This document shows, in pieces, positions 14,525 through 25,446 of a DNA stretch of 64,000 bases (positions are counted from its first letter, which is position 1; each line of letters starts with the position of its first letter). This DNA is from Theocolax elegans. Lineage: Eukaryota; Arthropoda; Insecta; Hymenoptera; Cerocephalidae. The translations under genes were made by a program, and so were the position numbers. Below the pieces are notes generated by a model. The model was not told the origin of the DNA, made no database searches, and saw only the letters and a list, made by a program, of their open reading frames with translations. The stretch spans positions 55,383,761 through 55,447,760 of the forward strand of contig CM047426.1 of the NCBI GenBank assembly GCA_026168455.1, read 5' to 3'.

Positions 14525-16068
14525 TGTTGTGTCCCGGATAATTTTACAGATAAAAAAAATTTAATTTATGATTTTACTGATTTTGATTTTTGTAAACGGA
14601 AGAATGAACTAAATAACTTTACTTAACTTTTACTGACGAGAACCGTGGTAGAGCGAGGCAGGTCTTAGCAGTTCCTGTGAAGGGTGTATAGGGTGAATTG
14701 GTAGGGCAGCAGCTGTCACCAGGAGAAGATTTCGGCTTCCTCCAAGCCAAATCCAGGACGACGAAGATGTGTGAGTCGAAACAAAGTCCAAAACGACGAT
14801 GACGGGAAGATTGATTTCGAGAGTGAACAACGAGTGAAAAGTAGCAGTTTGTGAAACACGGGAAAGTGGATGGAAATCCGGATAAAGTCAATTACGAGAT
14901 CACAGATTTATATTTTACACTTAATTTATTTAGAATAGCATAATTATATTTCACAGAATTAATAGCCTTTGACAAATAGATACGAATTTAAAACAACAGT
15001 AATTATTGTCCGAACTAAGGTACAAAATTTAACGTAGTTGAAAATACGCGAAGATACAATCTCTTATAAATGTGAGAGTATGAAGACCGACTTATTCGAT
15101 TCCGCTCGATCGACTGACTACGACTCTCCTCGACTGACAGTTGATGCGCGTCTCTTCTCGAGGTGGTATGGAGGGGAACAACTGCTGCGCATCTTGTGGT
15201 ACGCCGTTCTTGAAAGCGGAGCTGCTCTTGATTGGCTGTGGGCGGCCTTTCGGTGGTGTGCGGATGGGGCTGCGAAACTGCTTATTGGTTGGAGGTGGGG
15301 CTTTGTCAGCAAACTGATGAGATCTTCGGCGTCTCTTGATTGTCTTGGTGAATGTTTTGATGACGTACTTATTTAGGTGATTTGGTGTATACTATTGCAA
15401 TTTTGTGAAGTCATGCTATTGTCAAACACGTTAGTCATTCGAGTAAGAAGATATTTAAATAGTAATATTAACGGAGTCGAGAGTCAGTTTCGTAAACATG
15501 AGTGTGTAACGAACACGTGGAAAGACATTAATTCGTATATGTAGCTTAATATTAAATAAATGTTATAATAACAAGTATTAGCGGCATTATACAATTCATA
15601 ATGCATAAGATTATTAGTAATATAACGTATTGTGGCGCGAAACGCATGAATCTATTGGGAAAGGATTAGGAGAACATGACATATGAGTAGGTGGCAGAGG
15701 TTGCGTGGAGAATTGACGGTGGCGCTAGTCTGGTGGTGCAGAAGGGAACTAAGGATTTGACTTTGTGCGAGAGAGAAAGGTATAGGTGATGCATGCAATA
15801 GTGGCGGTAGTCTGGTGTCGTGGAAAGGAACTAAGGATTTGACTGTGTGCGAGAGAGATAGGTATAGGTGATTCATGCGTGTACAATATATGCATATTCG
15901 TAACATATGAATATTGTATTTGAATACATTTATAACTAACTGCTAATTATATATATTGTTTATATTTGAATACGATCATTACTAACATACTATTTTATAC
16001 TTATTTTGGATAAATCGTGGTTATTGTTGACTAATATAAAAGTATAAAAAAAACTGCCCGACATTACA
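14525..16068 (-). mobile_element. Long terminal repeat (1544 bp), 3' LTR
   Basis: On the minus strand the segment starts TGTAATGTCGGG and ends GGGACACAACA, the TG...CA ends of an LTR. It is preceded on that strand by a seven-G polypurine tract (C-run at 16069-16075), which identifies it as a 3' LTR. Its outer end cuts directly into a satellite monomer after CACAGTAAGG. Its first 168 bases recur at the left window edge. Small ORFs inside it are not supported as genes. Length and env content fit a Gypsy/errantivirus-like or BEL/Pao element. Confidence 0.8.
15718..15875. repeat. Direct duplication of about 80 bp inside the LTR
   Basis: Two similar stretches, about 15718-15796 and 15801-15875, both contain GGAACTAAGGATTTGACT and GTGCGAGAGAGA. 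This is a local duplication near the U3 end of the LTR. Confidence 0.75.
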
Positions 16069-16620
16069 CCCCCCCGGTTAAGTCAGAAGTCGCTGGTGTG
16101 AATGGCACCTGCGGCTTCTTAACGAGAGCGGGTGCTGTGGCAACGTAAAATTGTGCTCTTGTTTTTTCTAAGTTTTCCGTGATTGATGGATATAATTGCG
16201 GAGGCTCATTATGCGAACGTGGTGGCACTTGAGGTTTACTGTCTTCATTTTCATTTTTTATTTCTTCTAAATTAGCTTCTACATCGGGTTTTTGTTTTTT
16301 TATTGCTTTTTGGTAGTGAACCTGAACTCATATGTATTATTAAGTTTGCTAGTGCGCTCCAAAATGCGGCTAAAAGTCTAATACTAAATCCGTATATATT
16401 ATATATTGCGATACCATGAATTATAGTGCTGGCTATGTATTTTAGGGAGCCTAATATAAACATTATTGACATTGCGCCTGCGCTAAATGATCCGAATATA
16501 ATGAATTTTTGCCATATCTTATTGGATGTTGACTCAGTAAATTTTTCTAATACATTGTCGTCTATTAAATTTACTAGATTAATATTTGTTGATGGGCCAT
16601 TATACTAATAAATGGCGAAA
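16069..16620 (-). pseudogene. 3' end of env plus polypurine tract
   Basis: Minus-strand coding sequence runs from about 16605 to the stop near 16272. It encodes a charged segment, then a long hydrophobic membrane anchor rich in Ile, Phe and Gly, and a basic Lys-rich tail, the usual C-terminus of an insect retroelement Env. It is followed by about 200 bp of 3' untranslated sequence and the polypurine tract (16069-16075) before the LTR. An in-frame TAG and the start of the 339-bp array end it on the right, so only the last 110 or so residues remain. It may be the same env family as 169-1116, but the two do not overlap and cannot be compared directly. Confidence 0.65.
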
Positions 16621-16659
16621 ATCACATTCACAACCAATAAACCACTTATACTGCAGCCT

Positions 16660-19600
16660 GCAACACTTTCACTTAAGCTTTGCACAAGTTTGTGAGAAAT
16701 ATTGCAGCAAGCTTTCGACAGATATTGTGTGATTCCATGTAGTTAAAAGAAAATTGGTTATTTCTTTCAATCTTGTTGCAAGTAAACACCAATATTACAA
16801 ATTTAGCTTGACGCCATGGTCGGAATCTTACTGGATGGTATTCGGAATCTTACTGGAAGCGTACAAGGAAACTTAATTATATCTTTCAATGGCATATTAC
16901 GCACTACCTTTGCGAGAAGTTGTCAATAAAGTTTATGGAAGTTTCCCAAAATAGAAAAATTGATTCTTTTTTTTCCAGCGCTAGAAAAATTCCTGCAATC
17001 TTCCCTGCTAATATGCGTAAACACTTTCAGTTAAGCTTTGCACAAGTATGTGAGAAATATTGCAGCAAGCTTTCGACAGATATTGTGTGATTCCATGTAG
17101 TTAAAAGAAAATTGGTTATTTCTTTCAATCTTGTTGCAAGTAAACACCAATATTACAAATTTAGCTTGACGCCATGGTATTCGGAATCTTACTGGAAGCG
17201 TACAAGGAAACTTAATTATATCTTTCAATGGCATATTACGCACTACCTTTGCGAGAAGTTGTCAATAAAGTTTATGGAAGTTTCCCAAAATAGAAAAATT
17301 GATTCTTTTTTTTCCAGCGCTAGAAAAATTCCTGCAATCTTCCCTGCTAATATGCGTAAACACTTTCAGTTAAGCTTTGCACAAGTATGTGAGAAATATT
17401 GCAGCAAGCTTTCGACAGATATTGTGTGATTCCATGTAGTTAAAAGAAAATTGGTTATTTCTTTCAATCTTGTTGCAAGTAAACACCAATATTACAAATT
17501 TAGCTTGACGCCATGGTATTCGGAATCTTACTGGAAGCGTACAAGGAAACTTAATTATATCTTTCAATGGCATATTACGCACTACCTTTGCGAGAAGTTG
17601 TCAATAAAGTTTATGGAAGTTTCCCAAAATAGAAAAATTGATTCTTTTTTTTCCAGCGCTAGAAAAATTCCTGCAATCTTCCCTGCTAATATGCGTAAAC
17701 ACTTTCAGTTAAGCTTTGCACAAGTTTGTGAGAAATATTGCAGCAAGCTTTCGACAGATATTGTGTGATTCCATGTAGTTAAAAGAAAATTGGTTATTTC
17801 TTTCAATCTTGTTGCAAGTAAACACCAATATTACAAATTTAGCTTGACGCCATGGTATTCGGAATCTTACTGGAAGCGTACAAGGAAACTTAATTATATC
17901 TTTCAATGGCATATTACGCACTACCTTTGCGAGAAGTTGTCAATAAAGTTTATGGAAGTTTCCCAAAATAGAAAAATTGATTCTTTTTTTTCCAGCGCTA
18001 GAAAAATTCCTGCAATCTTCCCTGCTAATATGCGTAAACACTTTCACTTAAGCTTTGCACAAGTATGTGAGAAATATTGCAGCAAGCTTTCGACAGATAT
18101 TGTGTGATTCCATGTAGTTAAAAGAAAATTGGTTATTTCTTTCAATCTTGTTGCAAGTAAACACCAATATTACAAATTTAGCTTGACGCCATGGTATTCG
18201 GAATCTTACTGGAAGCGTACAAGGAAACTTAATTATATCTTTCAATGGCATATTACGCACTACCTTTGCGAGAAGTTGTCAATAAAGTTTATGGAAGTTT
18301 CCCAAAATAGAAAAATTGATTCTTTTTTTTCCAGCGCTAGAAAAATTCCTGCAATCTTCCCTGCTAATATGCGTAAACACTTTCAGTTAAGCTTTGCACA
18401 AGTTTGTGAGAAATATTGCAGCAAGCTTTCGACAGATATTGTGTGATTCCATGTAGTTAAAAGAAAATTGGTTATTTCTTTCAATCTTGTTGCAAGTAAA
18501 CACCAATATTACAAATTTAGCTTGACGCCATGGTATTCGGAATCTTACTGGAAGCGTACAAGGAAACTTAATTATATCTTTCAATGGCATATTACGCACT
18601 ACCTTTGCGAGAAGTTGTCAATAAAGTTTATGGAAGTTTCCCAAAATAGAAAAATTGATTCTTTTTTTTCCAGCGCTAGAAAAATTCCTGCAATCTTCCC
18701 TGCTAATATGCGTAAACACTTTCAGTTAAGCTTTGCACAAGTTTGTGAGAAATATTGCAGCAAGCTTTCGACAGATATTGTGTGATTCCATGTAGTTAAA
18801 AGAAAATTGGTTATTTCTTTCAATCTTGTTGCAAGTAAACACCAATATTACAAATTTAGCTTGACGCCATGGTATTCGGAATCTTACTGGAAGCGTACAA
18901 GGAAACTTAATTATATCTTTCAATGGCATATTACGCACTACCTTTGCGAGAAGTTGTCAATAAAGTTTATGGAAGTTTCCCAAAATAGAAAAATTGATTC
19001 TTTTTTTTCCAGCGCTAGAAAAATTCCTGCAATCTTCCCTGCTAATATGCGTAAACACTTTCAGTTAAGCTTTGCACAAGTTTGTGAGAAATATTGCAGC
19101 AAGCTTTCGACAGATATTGTGTGATTCCATGTAGTTAAAAGAAAATTGGTTATTTCTTTCAATCTTGTTGCAAGTAAACACCAATATTACAAATTTAGCT
19201 TGACGCCATGGTATTCGGAATCTTACTGGAAGCGTACAAGGAAACTTAATTATATCTTTCAATGGCATATTACGCACTACCTTTGCGAGAAGTTGTCAAT
19301 AAAGTTTATGGAAGTTTCCCAAAATAGAAAAATTGATTCTTTTTTTTCCAGCGCTAGAAAAATTCCTGCAATCTTCCCTGCTAATATGCGTAAACACTTT
19401 CAGTTAAGCTTTGCACAAGTATGTGAGAAATATTGCAGCAAGCTTTCGACAGATATTGTGTGATTCCATGTAGTTAAAAGAAAATTGGTTATTTCTTTCA
19501 ATCTTGTTGCAAGTAAACACCAATATTACAAATTTAGCTTGACGCCATGGTATTCGGAATCTTACTGGAAGCGTACAAGGAAACTTAATTATATCTTTCA

Positions 19601-20124
19601 ATGGCATATTACGCACTACCTTTGCGAGAAGTTGTCAATAAAGTTTATGGAAGTTTCCCAAAATAGAAAAATTGATTCTTTTTTTTCCAGCGCTAGAAAA
19701 ATTCCTGCAATCTTCCCTGCTAATATGCGTAAACACTTTCAGTTAAGCTTTGCACAAGTTTGTGAGAAATATTGCAGCAAGCTTTCGACAGATATTGTGT
19801 GATTCCATGTAGTTAAAAGAAAATTGGTTATTTCTTTCAATCTTGTTGCAAGTAAACACCAATATTACAAATTTAGCTTGACGCCATGGTATTCGGAATC
19901 TTACTGGAAGCGTACAAGGAAACTTAATTATATCTTTCAATGGCATATTACGCACTACCTTTGCGAGAAGTTGTCAATAAAGTTTATGGAAGTTTCCCAA
20001 AATAGAAAAATTGATTCTTTTTTTTCCAGCGCTAGAAAAATTCCTGCAATCTTCCCTGCTAATATGCGTAAACACTTTCAGTTAAGCTTTGCACAAGTTT
20101 GTGAGAAATATTGCAGCAAGCTTT
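16660..20124. repeat. 339-bp tandem repeat array, about 10 units
   Basis: Units repeat exactly every 339 bp (for example GTGTGATTCCATGTAG at 17086, 17425, 17764). Units are nearly identical, differing mainly at one A/T site and one G/C site; the first is 358 bp because of a 19-bp duplication near 16818. Since 339 is divisible by three, each unit shows the same 105-residue plus-strand and 70-residue minus-strand ORFs; they end inside each unit and are by-products of the repetition. Units are rich in TTGCAGCAAGCTT-type words. Near-identity indicates recent expansion or conversion, and true copy number may differ from the assembly. Confidence 0.95.
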
Positions 20125-21189
20125 CAAGAGTATTTTATTTTATATTTTTGGACAGAATGCATGTTTATTTGTTGCAATCTTGCTGCAAGCTTTATGGGAA
20201 TATTGCAGTTGTAACATTCAACAAGGTAACACGGGAAAATTGATGGAAGTATATGAAATTACTTTTTGAAATGTATAAGTAATATTACAATTTTTGCTTT
20301 CATAATGGTTGCACGGAAGCTTGGTAGTAGCTTTATACGACATCTTTTTTCAATTTTATACAAAGCCGTGCTGCAAATTTGCAAGAAAGCTTTCAGAAGG
20401 GTTAAAATGAAATATTACGTGAAAGGTTGCTGCAATGTATACTATAATATTGATGAAACCTAATTTGTTTTGTACATATTTGAATCTTTTATAAATCTTC
20501 GTGCAATCTTTCTGTTTTCTTTGATTGAATTATTGCTGCAAGGTACTTTGTAATGTGGCATGCAATATGTTGCTGCAAGTTTGATGCAAGTTTCCTTGCA
20601 GTATTTAATATACACTTTATTTTAGTTTTTCAACCAATCTTGCATCAAGATTGCAGAATCTTTCTTGGAATATAACTGTGGAAGATAGCTGAACGTTTTA
20701 AACAACTTTGCTCAAAGCTTGCAGAAAGATTGCAATGGAATGTTTCACGAGTCTTGCACTGGAAAGCTTTCATGCTGTGTGGGACAATAGCTTAATTTTT
20801 TTTATTAAGAATTAACTAAGTAAATATCCGATAAAAGAAATTTCTGCAATAGAAAGTATTGAAATCAAAACACCTTCCAAGAAGGTGTCAATATTCGCAA
20901 GTATTTTATTCCAATCACACTTTTTAAATTGCAATCTATTAAATAAATCTTTAATTCATATTCCCATATTTTTTCTACTTATACAATAGCTTAATTTTTT
21001 TATTGAAAATTAATTACGTAACTTATAACTTATATGCACTTATAAAGTTTCTTAAGTGTGTTCCTTTTGACGAATAAAAAAGTGTGGACCAAAGTTATCT
21101 TTAATTCTTATTCCCTTCCTTTTTCTACTTACACAATAGCTTAATTTTTTTTATTAAGAATTAACTAAGTAAATATCCGATTAAACAAC
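20125..21189. repeat. Flank module of the 339-bp array, copy 1
   Basis: This segment recurs at 21779-22888, offset 1656 bp, nearly base for base over most of its length. It contains many GCAAG/CTTGC words like the neighbouring array, two related AT-rich blocks near 20795 and 21136, and a conserved hairpin (CACCTTC-loop-GAAGGTG) near 20872. The 139- and 65-residue ORFs that reach into it are not convincing genes. Confidence 0.85.
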
Positions 21190-21778
21190 TTTGCTCAAAG
21201 CTTGCAGAAAGATTGCAATGGAATTTTAAAGGAAACTTATTTATATCTCTCAATGGATATTACGCACAACTATTGCGAGAACTTGTCATAAGTTATGAAG
21301 TTTCCCAAAATAGAAAAATTGATTCTTTTTTTTCAGCGCGTAGAAAAATTCCTGCAATCTTCCCCTGCCTGAATTGCGGTAACATCTTTCAGCCTAAGCT
21401 TTGCACAAGTTTGGTGAGAACCTATTGCAGCAAGCCTTTCAACAGATATTGTGTGTTTTCATATAGCTTAAGAAAATTGGTTATTTCTTTCCATCTTGTT
21501 GCCAAGTTAATCACCAATATTACAAATTTAGCTTGACGCCATGGTATTCGGAATATTAATGAAGCATACAAGGGAAACTTAATTATAATCTTTCAATGGA
21601 ATATTACGCCAATACTTTGCGAGAACTTGTCAATAAGTTTATGGAAGTTTCCCCAAAATAGAAAAATTGATTCTTTTTTTCCAGCGCTAGCAAAAATTCC
21701 TGCAATCTTCCATGCTAAATTGCGTAAACACATTTCAGTTAAGCTTTGCACAAGTTGTGAGAAATATTGCAGCAAGCT
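21190..21778. repeat. Decayed 339-bp repeats (about 1.7 units)
   Basis: The same unit is recognisable but carries many single-base insertions and deletions, in sharp contrast to the near-identical array at 16660-20124. It lies between the two flank modules, so the order is array, module, decayed array, module. Either it is an older array that was not homogenised, or the sequence here has a high indel error rate. Confidence 0.8.
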
Positions 21779-22888
21779 TTCAAGAGTATTTTATTTTATA
21801 TTTTTGGACAGGATGCATGTTTATTTGTTGCAATCTTGCTGCAAGCTTTATGGGAATATTGCAGTTGTAACATTCAACAAGGTAACACGGGAAAATTGAT
21901 GGAAGTATATGAAATTACTTTTTGAAATGTATAAGTAATATTACAATTTTTGCTTTCATAATGGTTGCACGGAAGCTTGGTAGTAGCTTTATACGACATC
22001 TTTTTTCAATTTTATACAAAGCCGTGCTGCAAATTTGCAAGAAAGCTTTCAGAAGGGTTAAAATGAAATATTACGTGAAAGGTTGCTGCAATGTATACTA
22101 TAATATTGATGAAACCTAATTTGTTTTGTACATATTTGAATCTTTTATAAATCTTCGTGCAATCTTTCTGTTTTCTTTGATTGAATTATTGCTGCAAGGT
22201 ACTTTGTAATGTGGCATGCAATATGTTGCTGCAAGTTTGATGCAAGTTTCCTTGCAGTATTTAATATACACTTTATTTTAGTTTTTCAACCAATCTTGCA
22301 TCAAGATTGCAGAAATCTTTCTTGGAATATAACTGTGGAAGATAGCTGAACGTTTTAAACAACTTTGCTCAAAGCTTGCAGAAAGATTGCAATGGAATGT
22401 TTCACGAGTCTTGCACTGGAAAGCTTTCATGCTGTGTGGGACAATAGCTTAATTTTTTTATTAAGAATTAACTAAGTAAATATCCGATAAAAGAAATTTC
22501 TGCAATAGAAAGTATTGAAATCAAAACACCTTCCAAGAAGGTGTCAATATTCGCAAGTATTTTATTCCAATCACACTTTTTAAATTGCAATCTATTAAAT
22601 AAATATCTTTAATTCATATTCCCATATTTTTTCTACTTATACAATAGCTTAAATTTTTTTATTGAAAATTAATTACGTAACTTATAACTTATATGCACTT
22701 ATAAAGTTTCTTAAGTGTGTTCCTTTTGACGAATAAAAAAGTGTGGACCAAAGTTATCTTTAATTCTTATTCCCTTCCTTTTTCTACTTACACAATAGCT
22801 TAATTTTTTTTATTAAGAATTAACTAAGTAAATATCCGATAAAAGAAATTTCTGCAATAGAAAGTATTGAAATCAAAACACCTTCCAA
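21779..22888. repeat. Flank module of the 339-bp array, copy 2
   Basis: Second copy of the module at 20125-21189, including the hairpin near 22529. Its internal AT-rich block is repeated once more near 22840, and it breaks off in the middle of the hairpin (ACACCTTCCAAGG) at about 22888, where unrelated sequence begins. Confidence 0.85.
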
Positions 22889-23071
22889 GGGGACTACATC
22901 ATTGAGCATGAAACATCACTGAGCGTGAGGCTAAGAGTAGAGGTGTAGGGATGCGCGCACTACGAGTGCGCAAGCTAGAAGAGAGAGCGCAGAAAGCGGG
23001 CTTGACTGTAGGTCTGTTCGACTGTGTTTCGTATACATTATATGCATGCGATATGTGTGTGTGTGTGTGTG

Positions 23072-23105
<34 letters not shown>

Positions 23106-23106
23106 C
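22889..23106. repeat. Unique flank with GT and AT microsatellites
   Basis: No gene is seen. A (GT)13 run at 23054-23080 is followed by an (AT)12 run at 23082-23105. The last four bases, ATAC, are the left target-site duplication of the adjoining solo LTR. Confidence 0.85.
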
Positions 23107-24529
23107 TGTGACGTGGTATTCGCGTACCCGGGTAAAATTAATTAATTTATATAATTAATAAAAACCGTTGGGCCGCGTTACCCAATACCGCGCACACAAT
23201 TATTTATTTATTTATCGAACTGCGGGCTGTCGCCAGGAACGCGAGTTCGCTGGGACGTACGGTATGGAGGATTCGGGCGATCCTCCTTGCCTCGACACGA
23301 TTTATGAAAATTAAAGGATGTCGGCGGGAGCGGGGAGAATAAAATAAACACTCTCAATTAAGGGGATGTCGGACCCTAAAAATAGCAAGTTTATTAATTA
23401 GTTTTAATGGTTAGGAATTTAATTTATCGAAAAAAGCAGAGCTCCAGGTCCTTCAGTTTGCTTTCAGGATTATTCGTGATTTTTTTACCATTTTTCTATT
23501 AATAATAGCAACAACTTTTTTGGGTTGGAAGATGTGCCTATTTTTCGAAATTTACGTTACCGACGTTTCGTATTTTTCTGCATAATTCATGAAAAATGAA
23601 ATAATCTTGAAAAATCGGAGCTCCAGGATCTCAAAAAAATTTTGAATAACGATTACAAATTTTTTCAAATTTTTATTTTACTTTTTTCGTTATAATTTTT
23701 GGGTTGGAAAGGGTAGATCCCTTTAATTCGGGTCCGACATCCCGTTAATTAAAATAATAAGAATGAAACATTTATTGCCTTAACTCAACAATTGGCCATC
23801 CAGGCCGTGTGCCGCGACAAAGGTTGTTTCGCGCGGGCGGAGGTATCGGGAGCCAACCGGATCGAGATCCTCGCCTGCGGTTGGCTTTACCCCGATCTCC
23901 GCTATTCGGGTACCGGCGTACCCGAATACACTCCCGATGTACTCACACACATACACTCGGGAAAGGGGGGGGACGCGCGGTAATATAAGAAGACTTACCG
24001 GGGTGCGCCCCGTGGATGGCCCAGCCGATCCGTGTCCCTTTGTCCTCCTGGGCAACGGAGGACGACGTCGGCTGCGGTGGTGGAAGGCGGCCCTGTGCCG
24101 CGGCGAGTGCCTCGCGAACCGCGTCCGCACTCACACCAACACTTCCCGTCCTTGCTCACACTCACCAAATCACTCGCGGCTCACTCACGAGGATCGTCCG
24201 GGTAACCGATGGCTTTTGCGCCTCACGCGCCTTGTTAGCCAGAAAAACTCTACTCGGCCCGGATAGAATTTTGTCCGCCTCGAGCGGCGGATCGGGACGT
24301 ACTCATTAGGCAATCGCCTAATTTTCGAAAAAGGGATGAGAGTGGGAAACACACACACACTCTCGCGCTCTCATCCCTACGTACTATTGCGCGCGTAATT
24401 GTACACTTGTAGGAAAATAAACAAGTGTCGTCGGTTGGCCTTGACATACGAAAGGCTCCGACGACTTACAATTCGACAATTTAAATACTCTATTCGTCGT
24501 GAATAGATTGTGTGACGATTTCCGTCACA
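23107..24529. mobile_element. Solo LTR, flanked by ATAC duplications
   Basis: The segment starts TGTGACG and ends CGTCACA, a 7-bp inverted repeat with TG...CA ends, and is bounded by ATAC at 23103-23106 and 24530-24533. No internal retroviral region is present. It is notably GC-rich compared with its surroundings. Removing the nested MITE gives about 1036 bp, close in size to the Gypsy LTRs at 27659 and 37117 but different in sequence. Orientation cannot be fixed. The 60-116 residue ORFs inside are overlapping frames of the GC-rich LTR. Confidence 0.75.
23362..23744. mobile_element. TTAA-flanked MITE nested in the solo LTR
   Basis: A 383-bp AT-rich insert has terminal inverted repeats GGGATGTCGGACCC (left, 23363-23376) and its complement (right, ending 23743), and sits between TTAA at 23358-23361 and TTAA at 23745-23748. 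TTAA duplication is typical of the piggyBac superfamily; the inverted repeat itself was not matched to a named family. No coding capacity. Confidence 0.8.
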
Positions 24530-24533
24530 ATAC

Positions 24534-25131
24534 ATATGCAGCTGTAGGCTTAAAGCGCGGCAGCGTAAAAGAAGCTCGAGCGCAAGAGGTTTTTTAATTA
24601 ATGATAGATTAATCGTACAATTATTAATTATCAAATTAACATTAATAATGCACCATATTTATTTTATTTTTAAATTAAATGAATAAATACATATTGTTCA
24701 CAAGAAGTAATGCGCAAGGCACTATCAAATGAGACATTTTGAGAACATTTTATTATATAATATACAAAATAATAAACATTGACCTAGAGATATTTAGATA
24801 CATTAGTATTAAATAGGATTTTAATTATATTTGTGCAAAATGGCTTAATGTCAATTTTGTTTTATACAAGTATAAAAAACAAAATGAAACTGAAGTTAGC
24901 GACCAATTCGACTTTCGTGAAAAAAAAATTAATTAAATATAAGGGTGTGCGATGGCTATGATTTAAACGAATTATTTAAGTTAATAATTATTAATCAAAT
25001 ATATATTAACGATACACAAATATAATATTTTTAAGTTTATGACTAAATTTCAAGGTATTTTTTGTATTTATCTATTTTTTATACCTCTTTTATAGCTATA
25101 AAAACTAGTGCCAAGTTTAATAGTATATTTT
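24534..25131. other. AT-rich stretch, no feature seen
   Basis: The first 100 bp continue moderately GC-rich flanking sequence; the rest is AT-rich with short homopolymers and no ORF, repeat or RNA gene I can support. Near 25080 and 25132 two related words, TTTATACCTCTTTTATAGCT and TATACCTATTTTTTGGCT, hint at a small duplication at the edge of the following repeat. Confidence 0.6.
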
Positions 25132-25446
25132 ATACCTATTTTTTGGCTATTTAATACAGTATAATTATTTCATACCAATAAAATAAGTGTTTATAAACTA
25201 CTTTGGTGACTATAAAATATTTTCAAATCTCCAGTGATTTATTTTAATTTCGTGACCTTTTTTTAACGTACTGCTGCATAAATTAAAGATTTTTTCAAGA
25301 CAAAAAAGACATATTTTACAAATGCGAAAAGAACACGTTGTTACTTTTCATCACATTGGTAAACACAATAATTATTAATCTGAAAATATTAAGTACAATT
25401 TGAAAGCTAGTTTTAATATGAAGAAAATGAGCTACTGCAAAGCATA
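25132..25446 (+). repeat. Left terminal inverted repeat, part 1
   Basis: Complementary to about 48500-48819. Contains TGCGAAAAGAACACGTTG, whose complement appears near 48610. It is broken at 25446 by the foldback element; the intact right copy continues directly into the sequence found at 27207. Confidence 0.8.

Noticed and set aside
14619..15376. ORFs of 64-112 residues on both strands in the GC-rich part of the LTR
   Set aside because: They overlap one another in several frames within an LTR and show no domain.
17112..20243. Series of identical 105-residue plus and 70-residue minus ORFs as a tandem gene family
   Set aside because: They follow from a 339-bp unit being a multiple of three; both strands are open equally, there is no recognisable domain, and the decayed copy at 21190 does not preserve the frame.
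23780..24309. Overlapping ORFs up to 116 residues
   Set aside because: They lie inside the solo LTR in several frames; low stop density follows from the high GC content.
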